Assembly (NCBI GenBank): GCA_963755055.1
Contig: CAVWIS010000004.1
Location: forward strand, 62,001 to 126,000
DNA from: AP-16 sp963755055
GTDB taxonomy: Bacteria > Pseudomonadota > Alphaproteobacteria > Rhizobiales > Xanthobacteraceae
Direction of reading: 5' to 3'
Length of the DNA stretch: 64,000 bases
In this document: piece by piece, positions 51,612-60,152 of the stretch
How the letters are laid out: each line of letters begins with the position of its first letter
How positions within the stretch are numbered: position 1 is the stretch's first letter
The notes under the pieces: generated by a model
The model's database searches: none
Told to the model about the DNA's origin: nothing
Seen by the model: only the letters and a program-made list of their open reading frames with translations
Position numbers and translations under genes: made by a program

Positions 51612-52298
51612 GTGATCGAACCCCTCGACTTGAAGCCTGCCCTCATCGACCGCGTGCTCGACCGCCTGGTGGCGGCGATCGCCGACGGCACGCTGCCGCC
51701 CGGCGAGCGGCTGACCCAGGAGATCGTCGCCGCGAGGCTCGGCGTATCGCGCCAGCCGGTCAGCCATGCGCTGCAGGTGCTGCGCCGCCGCGGGCTGGCG
51801 GTGGAGGCCGGCAAGCGCGGCCTGGTGGTGGCGCCGCTCGACGCCGGGCGCTTGCGCGATCTCTACCAGGTGCGGGCGGCGCTCGACGGGCTGGCGGCGC
51901 GGCTGGCGGCGGAACGGGCGCGGCAGGGCCTGGTGGCGGCGGCGCTGCGTCGGCAGGCGTCGGCCATCCTGGCTGCCGGCACCCGGCTCGCGGCTCACGG
52001 CTCGGTCGGCGACCTCATCCGCGCCGACGTCGATTTCCATTCGCTGATCCACCGCATGTCGGCCAACTCGGCGATCGTCGAGACGGTGGCGGAGGAATGG
52101 CCGCATTTCATGCGCTCGATGGGCGTGGCGCTGAGCGATCCCGCCATCCGGGCGCGGATCTGGACGGAGCATGCCGGCATCCTGGCGCGCATTCTCGAAG
52201 GCAAGTCCGCCGCGGCGGAAAGTGCCGCCCGGCAGCATACGCTCGGCGCCGGCGAGGACACCGCGCGAAAGCTCGAGGATGTCGCCTCGGTTGCCTGA
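51612..52298 (+). CDS. GntR-family (FCD) transcriptional regulator
   Basis: The 228-aa protein starts at GTG 51612 and has the GntR winged helix (LDRLVAAIADGTLPPGERLTQEIVAARLGVSRQPVSHAL) plus an FCD ligand-binding domain. The latter has the usual metal-site residues around DVDFHSLIHRMSANSAIVETV. It probably represses the surrounding genes until an organic acid binds. A short palindrome CCGAATTCGG (51555-51564) upstream may be its own site. It is followed after 60 bp by the dioxygenase gene. Confidence 0.9.
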   Translation: MIEPLDLKPALIDRVLDRLVAAIADGTLPPGERLTQEIVAARLGVSRQPVSHALQVLRRRGLAVEAGKRGLVVAPLDAGRLRDLYQVRAALDGLAARLAAERARQGLVAAALRRQASAILAAGTRLAAHGSVGDLIRADVDFHSLIHRMSANSAIVETVAEEWPHFMRSMGVALSDPAIRARIWTEHAGILARILEGKSAAAESAARQHTLGAGEDTARKLEDVASVA

Positions 52299-52357
52299 AA
52301 GCCCGACAGACACCGCGAAGGTGGGTCGTACAAGTTGAAGATCATCAGGAGGAAACC

Positions 52358-53158
52358 ATGAAGCTCACATCCCAGCAGCTCAAGGATTTCGACGAGCAGG
52401 GTTATTTGTTCCTGCCGAACTGCTTTTCGGAGGAGGAAATCGCTGCGTTGCGCAGCGAAGCGGAAAAAATCTACGCCACCGATCGCCAGGAGGTGTGGCG
52501 GGAGAAGACCGGGGCGCCGCGCACGGCGTTTGCCGCCCATACCTACAACGAGGCGTTCCGCATCCTTGGCGCCCACCCACGGCTGACCGAGCCGGTGGAG
52601 CAGCTCTTTGGCGAAAAGCTCTACATGCATCAGTTCAAGATCAACGCCAAAGCGCCGTTCGACGGCGAATTGTGGCAATGGCACCAGGACTACGGCACCT
52701 GGGCACGCGACGACGGCATGCCCGACGCCCGCGCGATGAACATCTCGGTGTTTCTCGACGAGGTCTTTGCCTTCAACGGACCGCTGATGTTCATCCCGAA
52801 GAGCCACAAGGGGGGGACGCAGCAGGCGACCTACGACCGCGAGACCACGTCCTACCCGATCTGGGCGCTCGACAACGCCACGGTGACGCGGCTGGTCGAC
52901 GAAGGAGGCATCGTGGCGCCGACCGGCAAGCCCGGCAGCGTGCTGATGTTCCATGGCAACCTGGTGCACGCCTCGCCGCCCAACATCACCCCCTACCCGC
53001 GCAAGATCGTGTATCTGACGCTGTGCGCGGTCTCCAACCACATCACGAAATTCACCCGGCCCGAATGGATCGCCCACCGCGACTTCACGCCGATCGAGCC
53101 GGTGGCCGACGACGCCCTGGTGCGCTACGCGCAGGCATACAGGATCGCCGCCGAGTAG
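52358..53158 (+). CDS. Fe(II)/2-oxoglutarate dioxygenase of the PhyH family, EctD-like
   Basis: The 266-aa protein starts behind AGGAGGAAACC. The iron ligands are His109 and Asp111 in QWHQDYGTWARDDGMPDARAMN, and His204 in FHGNLVHASPPNITPYPR. Both blocks closely parallel ectoine hydroxylase (W-H-x-D-x-x-T-W...D-G-M-P and H-x-S...N-I-T-P). It should hydroxylate a small molecule using oxygen and 2-oxoglutarate. No ectoine synthesis genes are present, so the substrate may be a different amino- or hydroxy-acid. It stands between a GntR regulator and an oxidoreductase. Confidence 0.9.
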   Translation: MKLTSQQLKDFDEQGYLFLPNCFSEEEIAALRSEAEKIYATDRQEVWREKTGAPRTAFAAHTYNEAFRILGAHPRLTEPVEQLFGEKLYMHQFKINAKAPFDGELWQWHQDYGTWARDDGMPDARAMNISVFLDEVFAFNGPLMFIPKSHKGGTQQATYDRETTSYPIWALDNATVTRLVDEGGIVAPTGKPGSVLMFHGNLVHASPPNITPYPRKIVYLTLCAVSNHITKFTRPEWIAHRDFTPIEPVADDALVRYAQAYRIAAE

Positions 53159-53172
53159 CTTGCCCTATAAGG

Positions 53173-53220
53173 GCCGGAGCCCACCGCTCCGGCATCGGCT
53201 CCGTCTCCCCGCTTGCGGGG
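53173..53220. repeat. Intergenic hairpin pair
   Basis: Hairpin 1 pairs GCCGGAGC (53173-53180) with GCTCCGGC (53186-53193). Hairpin 2 pairs CCCCGC with GCGGGG (53207-53220). No T run follows, so these look like a dispersed intergenic palindromic element rather than a classical terminator. Confidence 0.55.
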
Positions 53221-53284
53221 GGACGGCCCGTGGCGAGGTTCCTCGTCGGGCCGATGATCCGTCCAGCCATCTCCGGAGACCCGC

Positions 53285-54607
53285 ATGAGCCTGCAGGACA
53301 AGCTTGCCGCCAGGATCGCCGCAGACAAGCCGGTTCGCGTCGGGCTGATCGGCGCCGGAAAATTCGGCTCGATGTTCCTGTCGCAGGTCCCGACCATCGC
53401 CGGATTGGAGATCGCGGTCATTGCCGACCTCGATCCGGAGCGCGCCCGTGCTGCCTGCCGCGCCGTCGGGTGGGACGAGGCCCGCATCGCCCGGACCCGC
53501 TTCACCGACCGGGGAAATGATGCGTGCACGGACGATTCCGTCGAGGTGGTGATCGAGGCGACCGGCAATCCGACCGCAGGCATTGCCCATGCGCTCGCGG
53601 CGATCGATTCGGGCAAGCACATCGTCATGGTCAATGTCGAGGCCGATGTGCTGGCAGGCTGGCTGCTCGCCGAAAAGGCGCGGCAGAAGGGAACGGTCTA
53701 TTCGATGGCCTATGGCGATCAGCCGGCGCTGGTCGCCGAGATGGTCGACTGGGCCCGCTCGGCAGGATTTTCTGTGGCGGCCGCCGGCAAGGGCACGAAA
53801 TATCTGCCGGCCTACCATAGGGTGACCCCTGACGAGGTGTGGGGTCACTATGGCCTGACCGCCGAGGAGGCCCGAAAGGCCGGAATGAACCCGCAAATGT
53901 TCAACTCGTTTCTCGACGGCACCAAGTCGGCGATCGAGATGGCGGCGATCGCCAATGCCTGCCTGCTCGACGTGCCGGAGGACGGCCTGAAATTTCCCCC
54001 ATGCGGCGTCGACGATCTGGCGCGGGTGCTGCGGCCGAAATCCGTCGGCGGGCAGCTCGAGCACGATGGCATGGTGGAGGTGATCTCCTCGATCGAGCGC
54101 GATGGACGGCCGGTGTTTCGCGACCTGCGTTGGGGCGTCTACGTCGTGCTCAAGGCACCGAATGCCTATACGTCAGCCTGCTTTACCCAATACGGCCTGC
54201 CGACCGACACGACCGGTCGCTACGCTGCCATGTACAAGCCGTTTCATCTGATCGGCCTCGAGCTGTCGATCTCGGTGTTCAACGCGGCGCTGCGCCACGA
54301 ATCGACCGGCGCAGCGCGCGAATGGCGCGGCGACGTGGCAGCGGTGGCGAAAAAGGCGCTCCGGGCCGGCGAGATGCTCGACGGCGAAGGCGGCTACACG
54401 GTTTTCGGCAAGCTCATTCCGGTGGCACGCAGCCTTGCCGAGGGCGCGCTGCCGATCGGTCTCGCCCACCGGGTAAGGTTGACCCGCGACGTGGCGGAAG
54501 GCGCGATCGTGCGATCGGGCGACGTCGTGCTCGACGACGAATCCTCGCCCGCGATCCGCCTGAGGCGGGACATGGAGCGAATGACCGGCATGCCCACGGC
54601 CGCATGA
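53285..54607 (+). CDS. Gfo/Idh/MocA-like oxidoreductase with SAF domain (homoserine dehydrogenase-like, COG4091 type)
   Basis: The 440-aa protein has an N-terminal Rossmann fold (VRVGLIGAGKFGSMFLSQV), a middle domain with VVIEATGNPTAGIAHALAAI, a region AFTQYGL-like for substrate binding, and a C-terminal SAF domain (VARSLAEGALPIGLAHRVRL, VRSGDVVLDDESSPAIRLRR). This architecture is that of the COG4091 group annotated as predicted homoserine dehydrogenases; related enzymes act on sugar acids or apiose-type compounds. It follows the EctD-like dioxygenase gene on the same strand after 126 bp. The reaction is not certain. Confidence 0.82.
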   Translation: MSLQDKLAARIAADKPVRVGLIGAGKFGSMFLSQVPTIAGLEIAVIADLDPERARAACRAVGWDEARIARTRFTDRGNDACTDDSVEVVIEATGNPTAGIAHALAAIDSGKHIVMVNVEADVLAGWLLAEKARQKGTVYSMAYGDQPALVAEMVDWARSAGFSVAAAGKGTKYLPAYHRVTPDEVWGHYGLTAEEARKAGMNPQMFNSFLDGTKSAIEMAAIANACLLDVPEDGLKFPPCGVDDLARVLRPKSVGGQLEHDGMVEVISSIERDGRPVFRDLRWGVYVVLKAPNAYTSACFTQYGLPTDTTGRYAAMYKPFHLIGLELSISVFNAALRHESTGAAREWRGDVAAVAKKALRAGEMLDGEGGYTVFGKLIPVARSLAEGALPIGLAHRVRLTRDVAEGAIVRSGDVVLDDESSPAIRLRRDMERMTGMPTAA

Positions 54608-54804
54608 GCATGCGGGTCGCTTTTTCTTGGGTGAATTGGCAATCGGCGCCCCCTCTGCCCCTGAGCCGGCGCCGAAGTTACTGCGGTTTGGGGGACTGGA
54701 GGGTCACGTACCAAATCGGCAGATTTTGCCAGATTGTGCTGCGCTGCTTGTCTTTCCCGCCGACGCGTTTGGCGTTTCTGCGCGGGTTTGGCGGCAGCTC
54801 CGGG

Positions 54805-55008
54805 TCACTTCACCTTGAGGTTTTCAGCCGAGCTCTTGCCGCGATTGCTCACGATCTCATACTCGACGTGCTGGCCTTCATTGAGCGTGCTCAATCCCGC
54901 CCGTTCCACGGCGGAAATATGCACGAACACATCCTGACCACCGCCCTGCGGCTGAATGAAGCCGTAGCCTTTGGTCGGATTGAACCACTTCACGGTACCG
55001 GTCGCCAT
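54805..55008 (-). CDS. CspA-family cold-shock protein
   Basis: The 67-aa RNA-binding beta-barrel begins MATGTVKWFNPTKGYGFIQP, containing RNP1 (KGYGFI), and has RNP2 VFVHIS. Of three ATGs in a row, the third (55008) has the right spacing from AGGAG, and the protein then matches the family length. It binds single-stranded RNA and DNA, destabilising mRNA structure. About 290 bases of upstream region up to the fadD gene leave room for a long leader, as in other csp genes. Confidence 0.93.
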   Translation of the reverse strand: MATGTVKWFNPTKGYGFIQPQGGGQDVFVHISAVERAGLSTLNEGQHVEYEIVSNRGKSSAENLKVK

Positions 55009-55297
55009 CATCATCTCCTGGGTCCACGAACGCGATCAAGTCGCGGCGACGACAAAGATGGTCATCGCGCCCGCAAGCTGCACCTTCTTCAAGCCAGCCG
55101 CAAGAGCAATCGAACGCTATGGTGCTCAAAGAGCACCTCTGCACCTTGTAAATATTGAATAAATTTATGCACCCAAAGCTGAAGCTTTGCGGTGCCTTGG
55201 ATGGCACGAGCCGGAACCGGTTCCGTGCGAAACGGCCGGTTCCGCGCCCGCCACATTTCTGCCGACCTCGAGCGGACGCCGCTCGGCTCGAAGCCCT

Positions 55298-56962
55298 TCA
55301 TGCCGCGTCGCGCAATGCCCGCCGCAGGATCTTGCCGATGTTGGTCTTCGGCAATTCCGACCGGAACTCGACGTGGCGCGGTATCTTGTACCCGGTCAGA
55401 TGACTTCGGCAGTGGGTGATCAGGGCCTCCGCCGTCAGATCCGCGCTGCGCTTCACCACCACGATCTTCACCACCTCGCCGGACTTCTCGTCGGGGACGC
55501 CCACGGCTCCGACCTCCAAGACGCCCATATGCATCGCTACGACGTCCTCCACTTCATTGGGATAGACGTTGAAGCCGGAGACCAGGATCATGTCCTTCTT
55601 GCGGTCGACAATGCGGGCGAATCCCGCCTCGTCGACCATTGCGACATCGCCGGTGCGCAGGAATCCATCGGCCATGATCGCATTCCTGGTCTCATCGGGA
55701 TGCCCCCAATAGCCTGTCATGACCTGCGGGCCGCGCACGCACAGCTCGCCTCGCTCGCCGATCCCGAGGTCGCGCCCGCGATCATCGCGGATCGCGATTT
55801 CCGTCGACGGCAACGGCAGTCCGATGGAGCCGTTGTAGTCCTTGAGGTCCAGCGGATTGATGGTCACGGCGGGTGACGTTTCGGTCAGCCCATAGGCCTC
55901 GACCAGGGTCTTGCCGGTGACCTGCTTCCAGCGCTCGGCCACCGACCGCTGCACCGCCATCCCGCCCCCGAGGGAGACTTTCAGGCGGGAAAAATCCAGC
56001 TTGGCGAAACCCGGATCGTTGAGCAGCGCATTGAATAGCGTATTAACACCGGTAATGGCCGTGAAAGGATGCGCACGCAGCTCTTTCACGAAGCCGGGAA
56101 TGTCGCGGGGATTGGTGATCAGCACGTTGGTGGCGCCGATCTTGAAGAAGACCAGGCAGTTCGCGGTGAGCGCGAAGATGTGGTAGAGTGGCAACGCCGT
56201 GATGATCGTCTCGCGGCCCTCCTCCAGGACCGGTTTCAACCATGCGTGGCCCTGCTGCATGTTGGCCACCATGTTGCGATGGGTGAGCATCGCGCCCTTG
56301 GCGACGCCGGTGGTGCCGCCGGTATATTGCAGGAACGCGAGATCGTCCGGCCCGACGTCCACGCGGCTGAACGGCTCGGCGCTGCCCTTCCTCAGGGCCG
56401 CCTTGAAGGCTACCGCCCCCGGGATGCGCCAAGCCGGCACCATCTTCTTGACGTGCTTGACGACGGCATTGACCAGAGCACCTTTCGGGAACCCCAGCAT
56501 ATCGCCGAGGCCGGTGGTCACCACGTGCCTGACCGAGGTCCGGTCGATCACCTGCGCGAGCACCGCGGCGAAATTCTCGGCAATCACTATGGCTTCGGCG
56601 CCGGAATCCTCAAGCTGGTGCTGCAGCTCACGCGGACTGTACAGGGGGTTGCAGTTCACCACGGTGTAGCCGGCCCGCAGGGCGCCGAACAGGGCGATCG
56701 GATACTGCAGGATGTTCGGCATCATCAGCGCCACGCGGGCGCCGCGCGGCAGCTTCAGCGTGCCCTGGAGATAGGCCGCGAAATTCCGCGACAGACGGTC
56801 GACCGCGGAGTAGCTGATCGTGGCTCCCATGTTGACATAGGCGGGAAGGGCGCCGAACCTTGCCACGCTCTTTTCGAACACCTCGCCGACCGAACGGTAC
56901 TCGTCGACGTCCACCTCGGCCGGCACACCCGTCGGATAGCTTTTGAGCCAGGTTTTCTCCAT
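55298..56962 (-). CDS. fadD: Long-chain fatty acyl-CoA synthetase (FadD type)
   Basis: The 554-aa enzyme is an ANL-family acyl-adenylating protein. The phosphate loop is YTGGTTGVAKGAMLTHRN, followed by YGLTETSPAV, DGFLRTGDVAMVDEAGF and the C-terminal catalytic lysine region LPKTNIGKILRRALRD. It activates long-chain fatty acids with ATP and CoA at the inner membrane. GGAGGG sits 7 bases before the start. It is divergent from a lipase gene, with a region of TGTCA repeats between them, and opens the lipid-storage segment. It can feed the reductase and wax synthase encoded nearby. Confidence 0.94.
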   Translation of the reverse strand: MEKTWLKSYPTGVPAEVDVDEYRSVGEVFEKSVARFGALPAYVNMGATISYSAVDRLSRNFAAYLQGTLKLPRGARVALMMPNILQYPIALFGALRAGYTVVNCNPLYSPRELQHQLEDSGAEAIVIAENFAAVLAQVIDRTSVRHVVTTGLGDMLGFPKGALVNAVVKHVKKMVPAWRIPGAVAFKAALRKGSAEPFSRVDVGPDDLAFLQYTGGTTGVAKGAMLTHRNMVANMQQGHAWLKPVLEEGRETIITALPLYHIFALTANCLVFFKIGATNVLITNPRDIPGFVKELRAHPFTAITGVNTLFNALLNDPGFAKLDFSRLKVSLGGGMAVQRSVAERWKQVTGKTLVEAYGLTETSPAVTINPLDLKDYNGSIGLPLPSTEIAIRDDRGRDLGIGERGELCVRGPQVMTGYWGHPDETRNAIMADGFLRTGDVAMVDEAGFARIVDRKKDMILVSGFNVYPNEVEDVVAMHMGVLEVGAVGVPDEKSGEVVKIVVVKRSADLTAEALITHCRSHLTGYKIPRHVEFRSELPKTNIGKILRRALRDAA

Positions 56963-57048
56963 GACGCACCCTCCAACCCGCCGTCGCTACGCGTGACTTG
57001 CTTTTTTATTGTTTGGCGCAGTAGACGGTTTGCCACCCGATCGCGCAT

Positions 57049-57070
57049 TGACATTTGTCACAAGTGTCAC
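57049..57070. promoter_or_regulatory. TGTCA repeat cluster between fadD and lipase
   Basis: TGACA-TT-TGTCA is an inverted pair (57049-57060), and TGTCAC recurs at 57056-57061 and 57065-57070. The first half overlaps a TTGACA (57048-57053) facing the lipase. Both divergent genes act on fatty acids, so one regulator may control them. Confidence 0.4.
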
Positions 57071-57111
57071 ACACGGGCTCGGCATGCGGGTTCGCACGGG
57101 AGCGCCCGGTC

Positions 57112-58047
57112 ATGATCGCGCTGTGGCTCCGATGCTGCCTCGCCATCGAGGCCGCGGGCGCGATCCTGCTCTGGCTGGTGCTGGCGAGCGTCGGCGGCTG
57201 GTCGACCCTCGCCTCCGGTCTCGCGGCGGTCGCGATCCTCGTGTGCCTCAATGCCGCAGCGGTCGCGGTCAAGTACGTCATCTCGCGCCGGCATGGCTTT
57301 GCGGCTCCGGCCGGGCTCGCGGTCGGGACGGCGCACGCGATTGCGGCGGCAGCCGGCGAGGCCCTGGCTTTCTTCACGGCATTCGCCGTCATTCAGCCGT
57401 TCGAGCGATGGTGGATGAAGGGCGACGCGGTCGGACGCCTCGCGCCGGGTCAGCGGCCGGTGCTGCTGATCCACGGCTATTTATGCAATCGCGGCCTGTG
57501 GTGGTGGCTGCGGCGCCGGCTGCGGCAGCGGGGAATCGCCGCCGCCACGATCAATCTCGAGCCCCCGCTCGGCGGCATCGACGGCCTGGCCGAAGCGCTG
57601 GCGAGACGCATCGAGCTGCTGCTCGGCGAGACTGCGGCCGATCGGGTCGTGCTGGTGGCCCATAGCATGGGGGGGCTGGTGGCGCGCGCCTACCTGCGCC
57701 GCCACGGGTCGGAGAAGGTGGTGCGCCTGGTGACGCTGGCAACACCGCATCATGGGACCCTGTTGGCCCGTCTCGGACCGGGTCGGAATGCCCGCGAGAT
57801 GCGGCCCGACAGCCCGTGGCTCCGGCAACTCGCGACGGGGGAGAACTTCGCGGTGCCGGTCACGAGCATCTGGAGCGCACGCGACGAGCTCGTGGTACCG
57901 CAGGACAGCGCCCGCCTGTCCGGAGCCCGCGACGAGATGTTGTCGGCTCCCGGCCACCTGGCGATGGTCTTTTCCCCAACCGTGGCGCGCTTCATCGAGA
58001 GCGAGCTGACAAACACTAGAAATGAATCCCACGCAGCAGCTGGGTGA
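57112..58047 (+). CDS. Membrane-anchored alpha/beta-hydrolase lipase
   Basis: From ATG 57112 the 311-aa protein carries about three hydrophobic helices in the first 110 residues (WLRCCLAIEAAGAILLWLVL and others). A lipase domain follows, opening with RPVLLIHGYLCNRG. The nucleophile Ser is in VAHSMGGLVARAYLRR, the Asp is probably in SIWSARDELV and the His in APGHLAM. It resembles triacylglycerol lipases of Burkholderia and Pseudomonas type, but is anchored. It may release fatty acids from stored lipid. Its last 32 bases overlap the end of the convergent fatty acyl-CoA reductase gene. Confidence 0.85.
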   Translation: MIALWLRCCLAIEAAGAILLWLVLASVGGWSTLASGLAAVAILVCLNAAAVAVKYVISRRHGFAAPAGLAVGTAHAIAAAAGEALAFFTAFAVIQPFERWWMKGDAVGRLAPGQRPVLLIHGYLCNRGLWWWLRRRLRQRGIAAATINLEPPLGGIDGLAEALARRIELLLGETAADRVVLVAHSMGGLVARAYLRRHGSEKVVRLVTLATPHHGTLLARLGPGRNAREMRPDSPWLRQLATGENFAVPVTSIWSARDELVVPQDSARLSGARDEMLSAPGHLAMVFSPTVARFIESELTNTRNESHAAAG

Positions 58048-60001
58048 ACGCCACCTGGTCGGCGGTCGGCAGCTCGGTCCCGGGTTTTTCGCCCCTGGCG
58101 GCCGCCGACTCCGGGAACATGCGGTAGCTGGTATTCATGATGATCTGGGCCACCCGCGGCGAGATTGCGTGGAGAACCTGGCCGAACACGCCGAGGCGCG
58201 TGGCGATGCGGACCGGACGACGGACGACGGCGTCGATGACGAAGTCGGCGGCCTCATCCGGCGTCAGCGTCGGGATGTGCTCGTAGAGCCTTGTGGGCGC
58301 CACCATCGGGGTGCGCACCAGCGGCAGGTTGATAGTGGTGAACTCGACGCCGCGGTCGAGGAATTCCGACGCGGCGCATCGCGTCCATGCCTCGAAGGCC
58401 GCCTTGGAAGCCACATAGGCTGAGAATCGCGGCGCGTTGGTCAGCACGCCGATCGACGACACGTAGATGACCTGGCCGCGCTTCCTCTTCGCCATGCCGG
58501 GCAGGAAGCCCAAGGTCAGCCGCAACGTGCCGAAGTAGTTGAGCTGCATGGTGCGCTCGAAGTCGTGCATGCGGTCGTAGGAGTGCTCGATCCCCCGCCT
58601 GATCGACCGGCCGGCATTATTGACCAGGATGTCGACGCCGCCGTGCTCGGCGGTGATCTTCTCGACAAGTGCGTCGCACTGGGCCGGATCGGCGATATCC
58701 GCCGTATAGGTGACGAGGCTCAGCCCGAGCTTGGCGGCTTCCTCCCGGGTCGCCGCGAGCTTGTCGGCGTCGCGTGCCGCGATGATGGTGACGGCGCCGG
58801 CACCGGCGATCTTCAACGCCGCCGCCTTGCCGATGCCGGACGAACCGCCGGTGATCAGCACGATCCGATCGGCGACCCGGCCGCGCAGCGAGCGGTCGAT
58901 GAACAGATCGGGGTCGAGGTGGCGCTCCCAATAGTCCCACAGGCGCCAGGCATAGTCCTCGAGCGGCGGGACGGTGATGCCGGCCGGCCGCAACAGGGCC
59001 TCGGCCTCCCGGCAGTCGAAGCGGGTCGGATAGTTGACGAACCGGAAGATGTCGTCGGGCAGCCCGAGATCCCGCATGATCGCCTTGCGGATGCGGCGGA
59101 CCGGGGTCAGCGCCATCAGGCTGTCGACGACTCCGCGCGGGATGAAGCCGAGCCACGCAGCATTGACCCGGATCGTCATGTCGGGGGCGTGCGCGGCGCG
59201 GGCAAAAATATTGAGCACGTCGCCGACGCGCCGCGGATTCGGATCGATCAGGTGGAAGCAGCGGGAATCCTGACCGTCGAGATGCGCCAGATGGTCGAGC
59301 GCCGCCACAACGAAGTCGACAGGCACCAGATTGATCCGCCCGCCCTCGACGCCGATGCTCGGCATCCAGGACGGCAGCAGCTTGCGCATTTTCTGGATCA
59401 GCTTGAAGAAATAGTAGGGACCATCGATCTTGTCCATCTCTCCGGTCCGGGAATTGCCCACGACGATGCCGGGCCGGTAGATGCGCCACGGAATACCGCA
59501 TTCATGGCGCACCACGCCCTCGCCCTGATGCTTGCTGGCGAAATAGGAATGATCGAGGCCGCACGCTTCCGCGAACATGTCCTCGCGGAACACCCCGGGA
59601 TAGAGACCGGCCGCCGCGATCGAGCTGATATGGTGGAAACGCTTGGCGCCGATCGATTTTGCGAGCGCCACGACGTTGCGCGTGCCCGCCACGTTGGTGG
59701 CCATCGCGGTTTCCGGGTCGGCATCGAGATCGTAGACCGCCGCGAGGTGAAAGACATGATCGACCTTGCCGCGAAGCAGGTCCAGATCCTGGTCCGACAA
59801 GCCGAGAGCCGGTTTGCGCAGATCGCCGTCCAGCGCGATCGCGCGCTTTGAATCGACCCGCCAGTATTCGCGGAGCTTGCCGACCTCGTCGTCCGATGGC
59901 TTCCACATCAGGGCGTAGACGACGGCGTCCGGACGCGCAAGCAGTGTCCGCACGAGCCTCTTGCCGATGAATCCGCTGGCGCCGGTGACGAAATAGATCA
60001 T
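58016..60001 (-). CDS. Two-domain fatty acyl-CoA reductase (alcohol-forming, Marinobacter type)
   Basis: From ATG 60001 the protein has 661 aa in two reductase domains. The N-terminal extended SDR opens MIYFVTGASGFIGKRL (GxxGxxG) and continues with VDHVFHLAAVYD, YFASK, GPYYFFKLIQKMR and FVNYPTRFD. The C-terminal classical SDR has VLITGGSSGIGKAA, LVNNAGRSIRRG and FSAYVASK, then PRVAQIIMNTSYRMFP and ends LLRGIHF. From memory, this order, length and motif set match the Marinobacter FAR (Maqu_2220 class), which reduces acyl-CoA through the aldehyde to the fatty alcohol with NADPH. Neighbouring wax synthase, phasin and FadD genes agree. An earlier Met (60085) lacks support. Confidence 0.92.
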   Translation of the reverse strand: MIYFVTGASGFIGKRLVRTLLARPDAVVYALMWKPSDDEVGKLREYWRVDSKRAIALDGDLRKPALGLSDQDLDLLRGKVDHVFHLAAVYDLDADPETAMATNVAGTRNVVALAKSIGAKRFHHISSIAAAGLYPGVFREDMFAEACGLDHSYFASKHQGEGVVRHECGIPWRIYRPGIVVGNSRTGEMDKIDGPYYFFKLIQKMRKLLPSWMPSIGVEGGRINLVPVDFVVAALDHLAHLDGQDSRCFHLIDPNPRRVGDVLNIFARAAHAPDMTIRVNAAWLGFIPRGVVDSLMALTPVRRIRKAIMRDLGLPDDIFRFVNYPTRFDCREAEALLRPAGITVPPLEDYAWRLWDYWERHLDPDLFIDRSLRGRVADRIVLITGGSSGIGKAAALKIAGAGAVTIIAARDADKLAATREEAAKLGLSLVTYTADIADPAQCDALVEKITAEHGGVDILVNNAGRSIRRGIEHSYDRMHDFERTMQLNYFGTLRLTLGFLPGMAKRKRGQVIYVSSIGVLTNAPRFSAYVASKAAFEAWTRCAASEFLDRGVEFTTINLPLVRTPMVAPTRLYEHIPTLTPDEAADFVIDAVVRRPVRIATRLGVFGQVLHAISPRVAQIIMNTSYRMFPESAAARGEKPGTELPTADQVAFTQLLRGIHF

Positions 60002-60055
60002 GGATCGGACCTCTGAGGATCGGCGACACAATCGGCGCATGGATCGGGCCCGGCG

Positions 60056-60069
60056 TTGATTTATCTCAA
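60056..60069. promoter_or_regulatory. FNR/FixK-like box between the reductase and phasin genes
   Basis: TTGAT-TTAT-CTCAA matches the TTGA(T/C)-N4-(A/G)TCAA consensus at all but one position. It lies 55 bp upstream of the reductase start and 84 bp upstream of the phasin start, so it could serve either. Such boxes respond to low oxygen in rhizobia. By-eye match only. Confidence 0.45.
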
Positions 60070-60152
60070 GGCGAGATTGCGGCAATGCGCCTTTATTAAT
60101 TCAAGTGCGGGCACGGTGCCCCATCCGGACGAAATCATCACAGGAGGTGACC

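Noticed and set aside
50046..52313. Minus-strand open frame of about 750 codons
   Set aside because: It is antisense to the CoA-transferase and GntR genes, which have clear motifs, and has no recognisable domain of its own.
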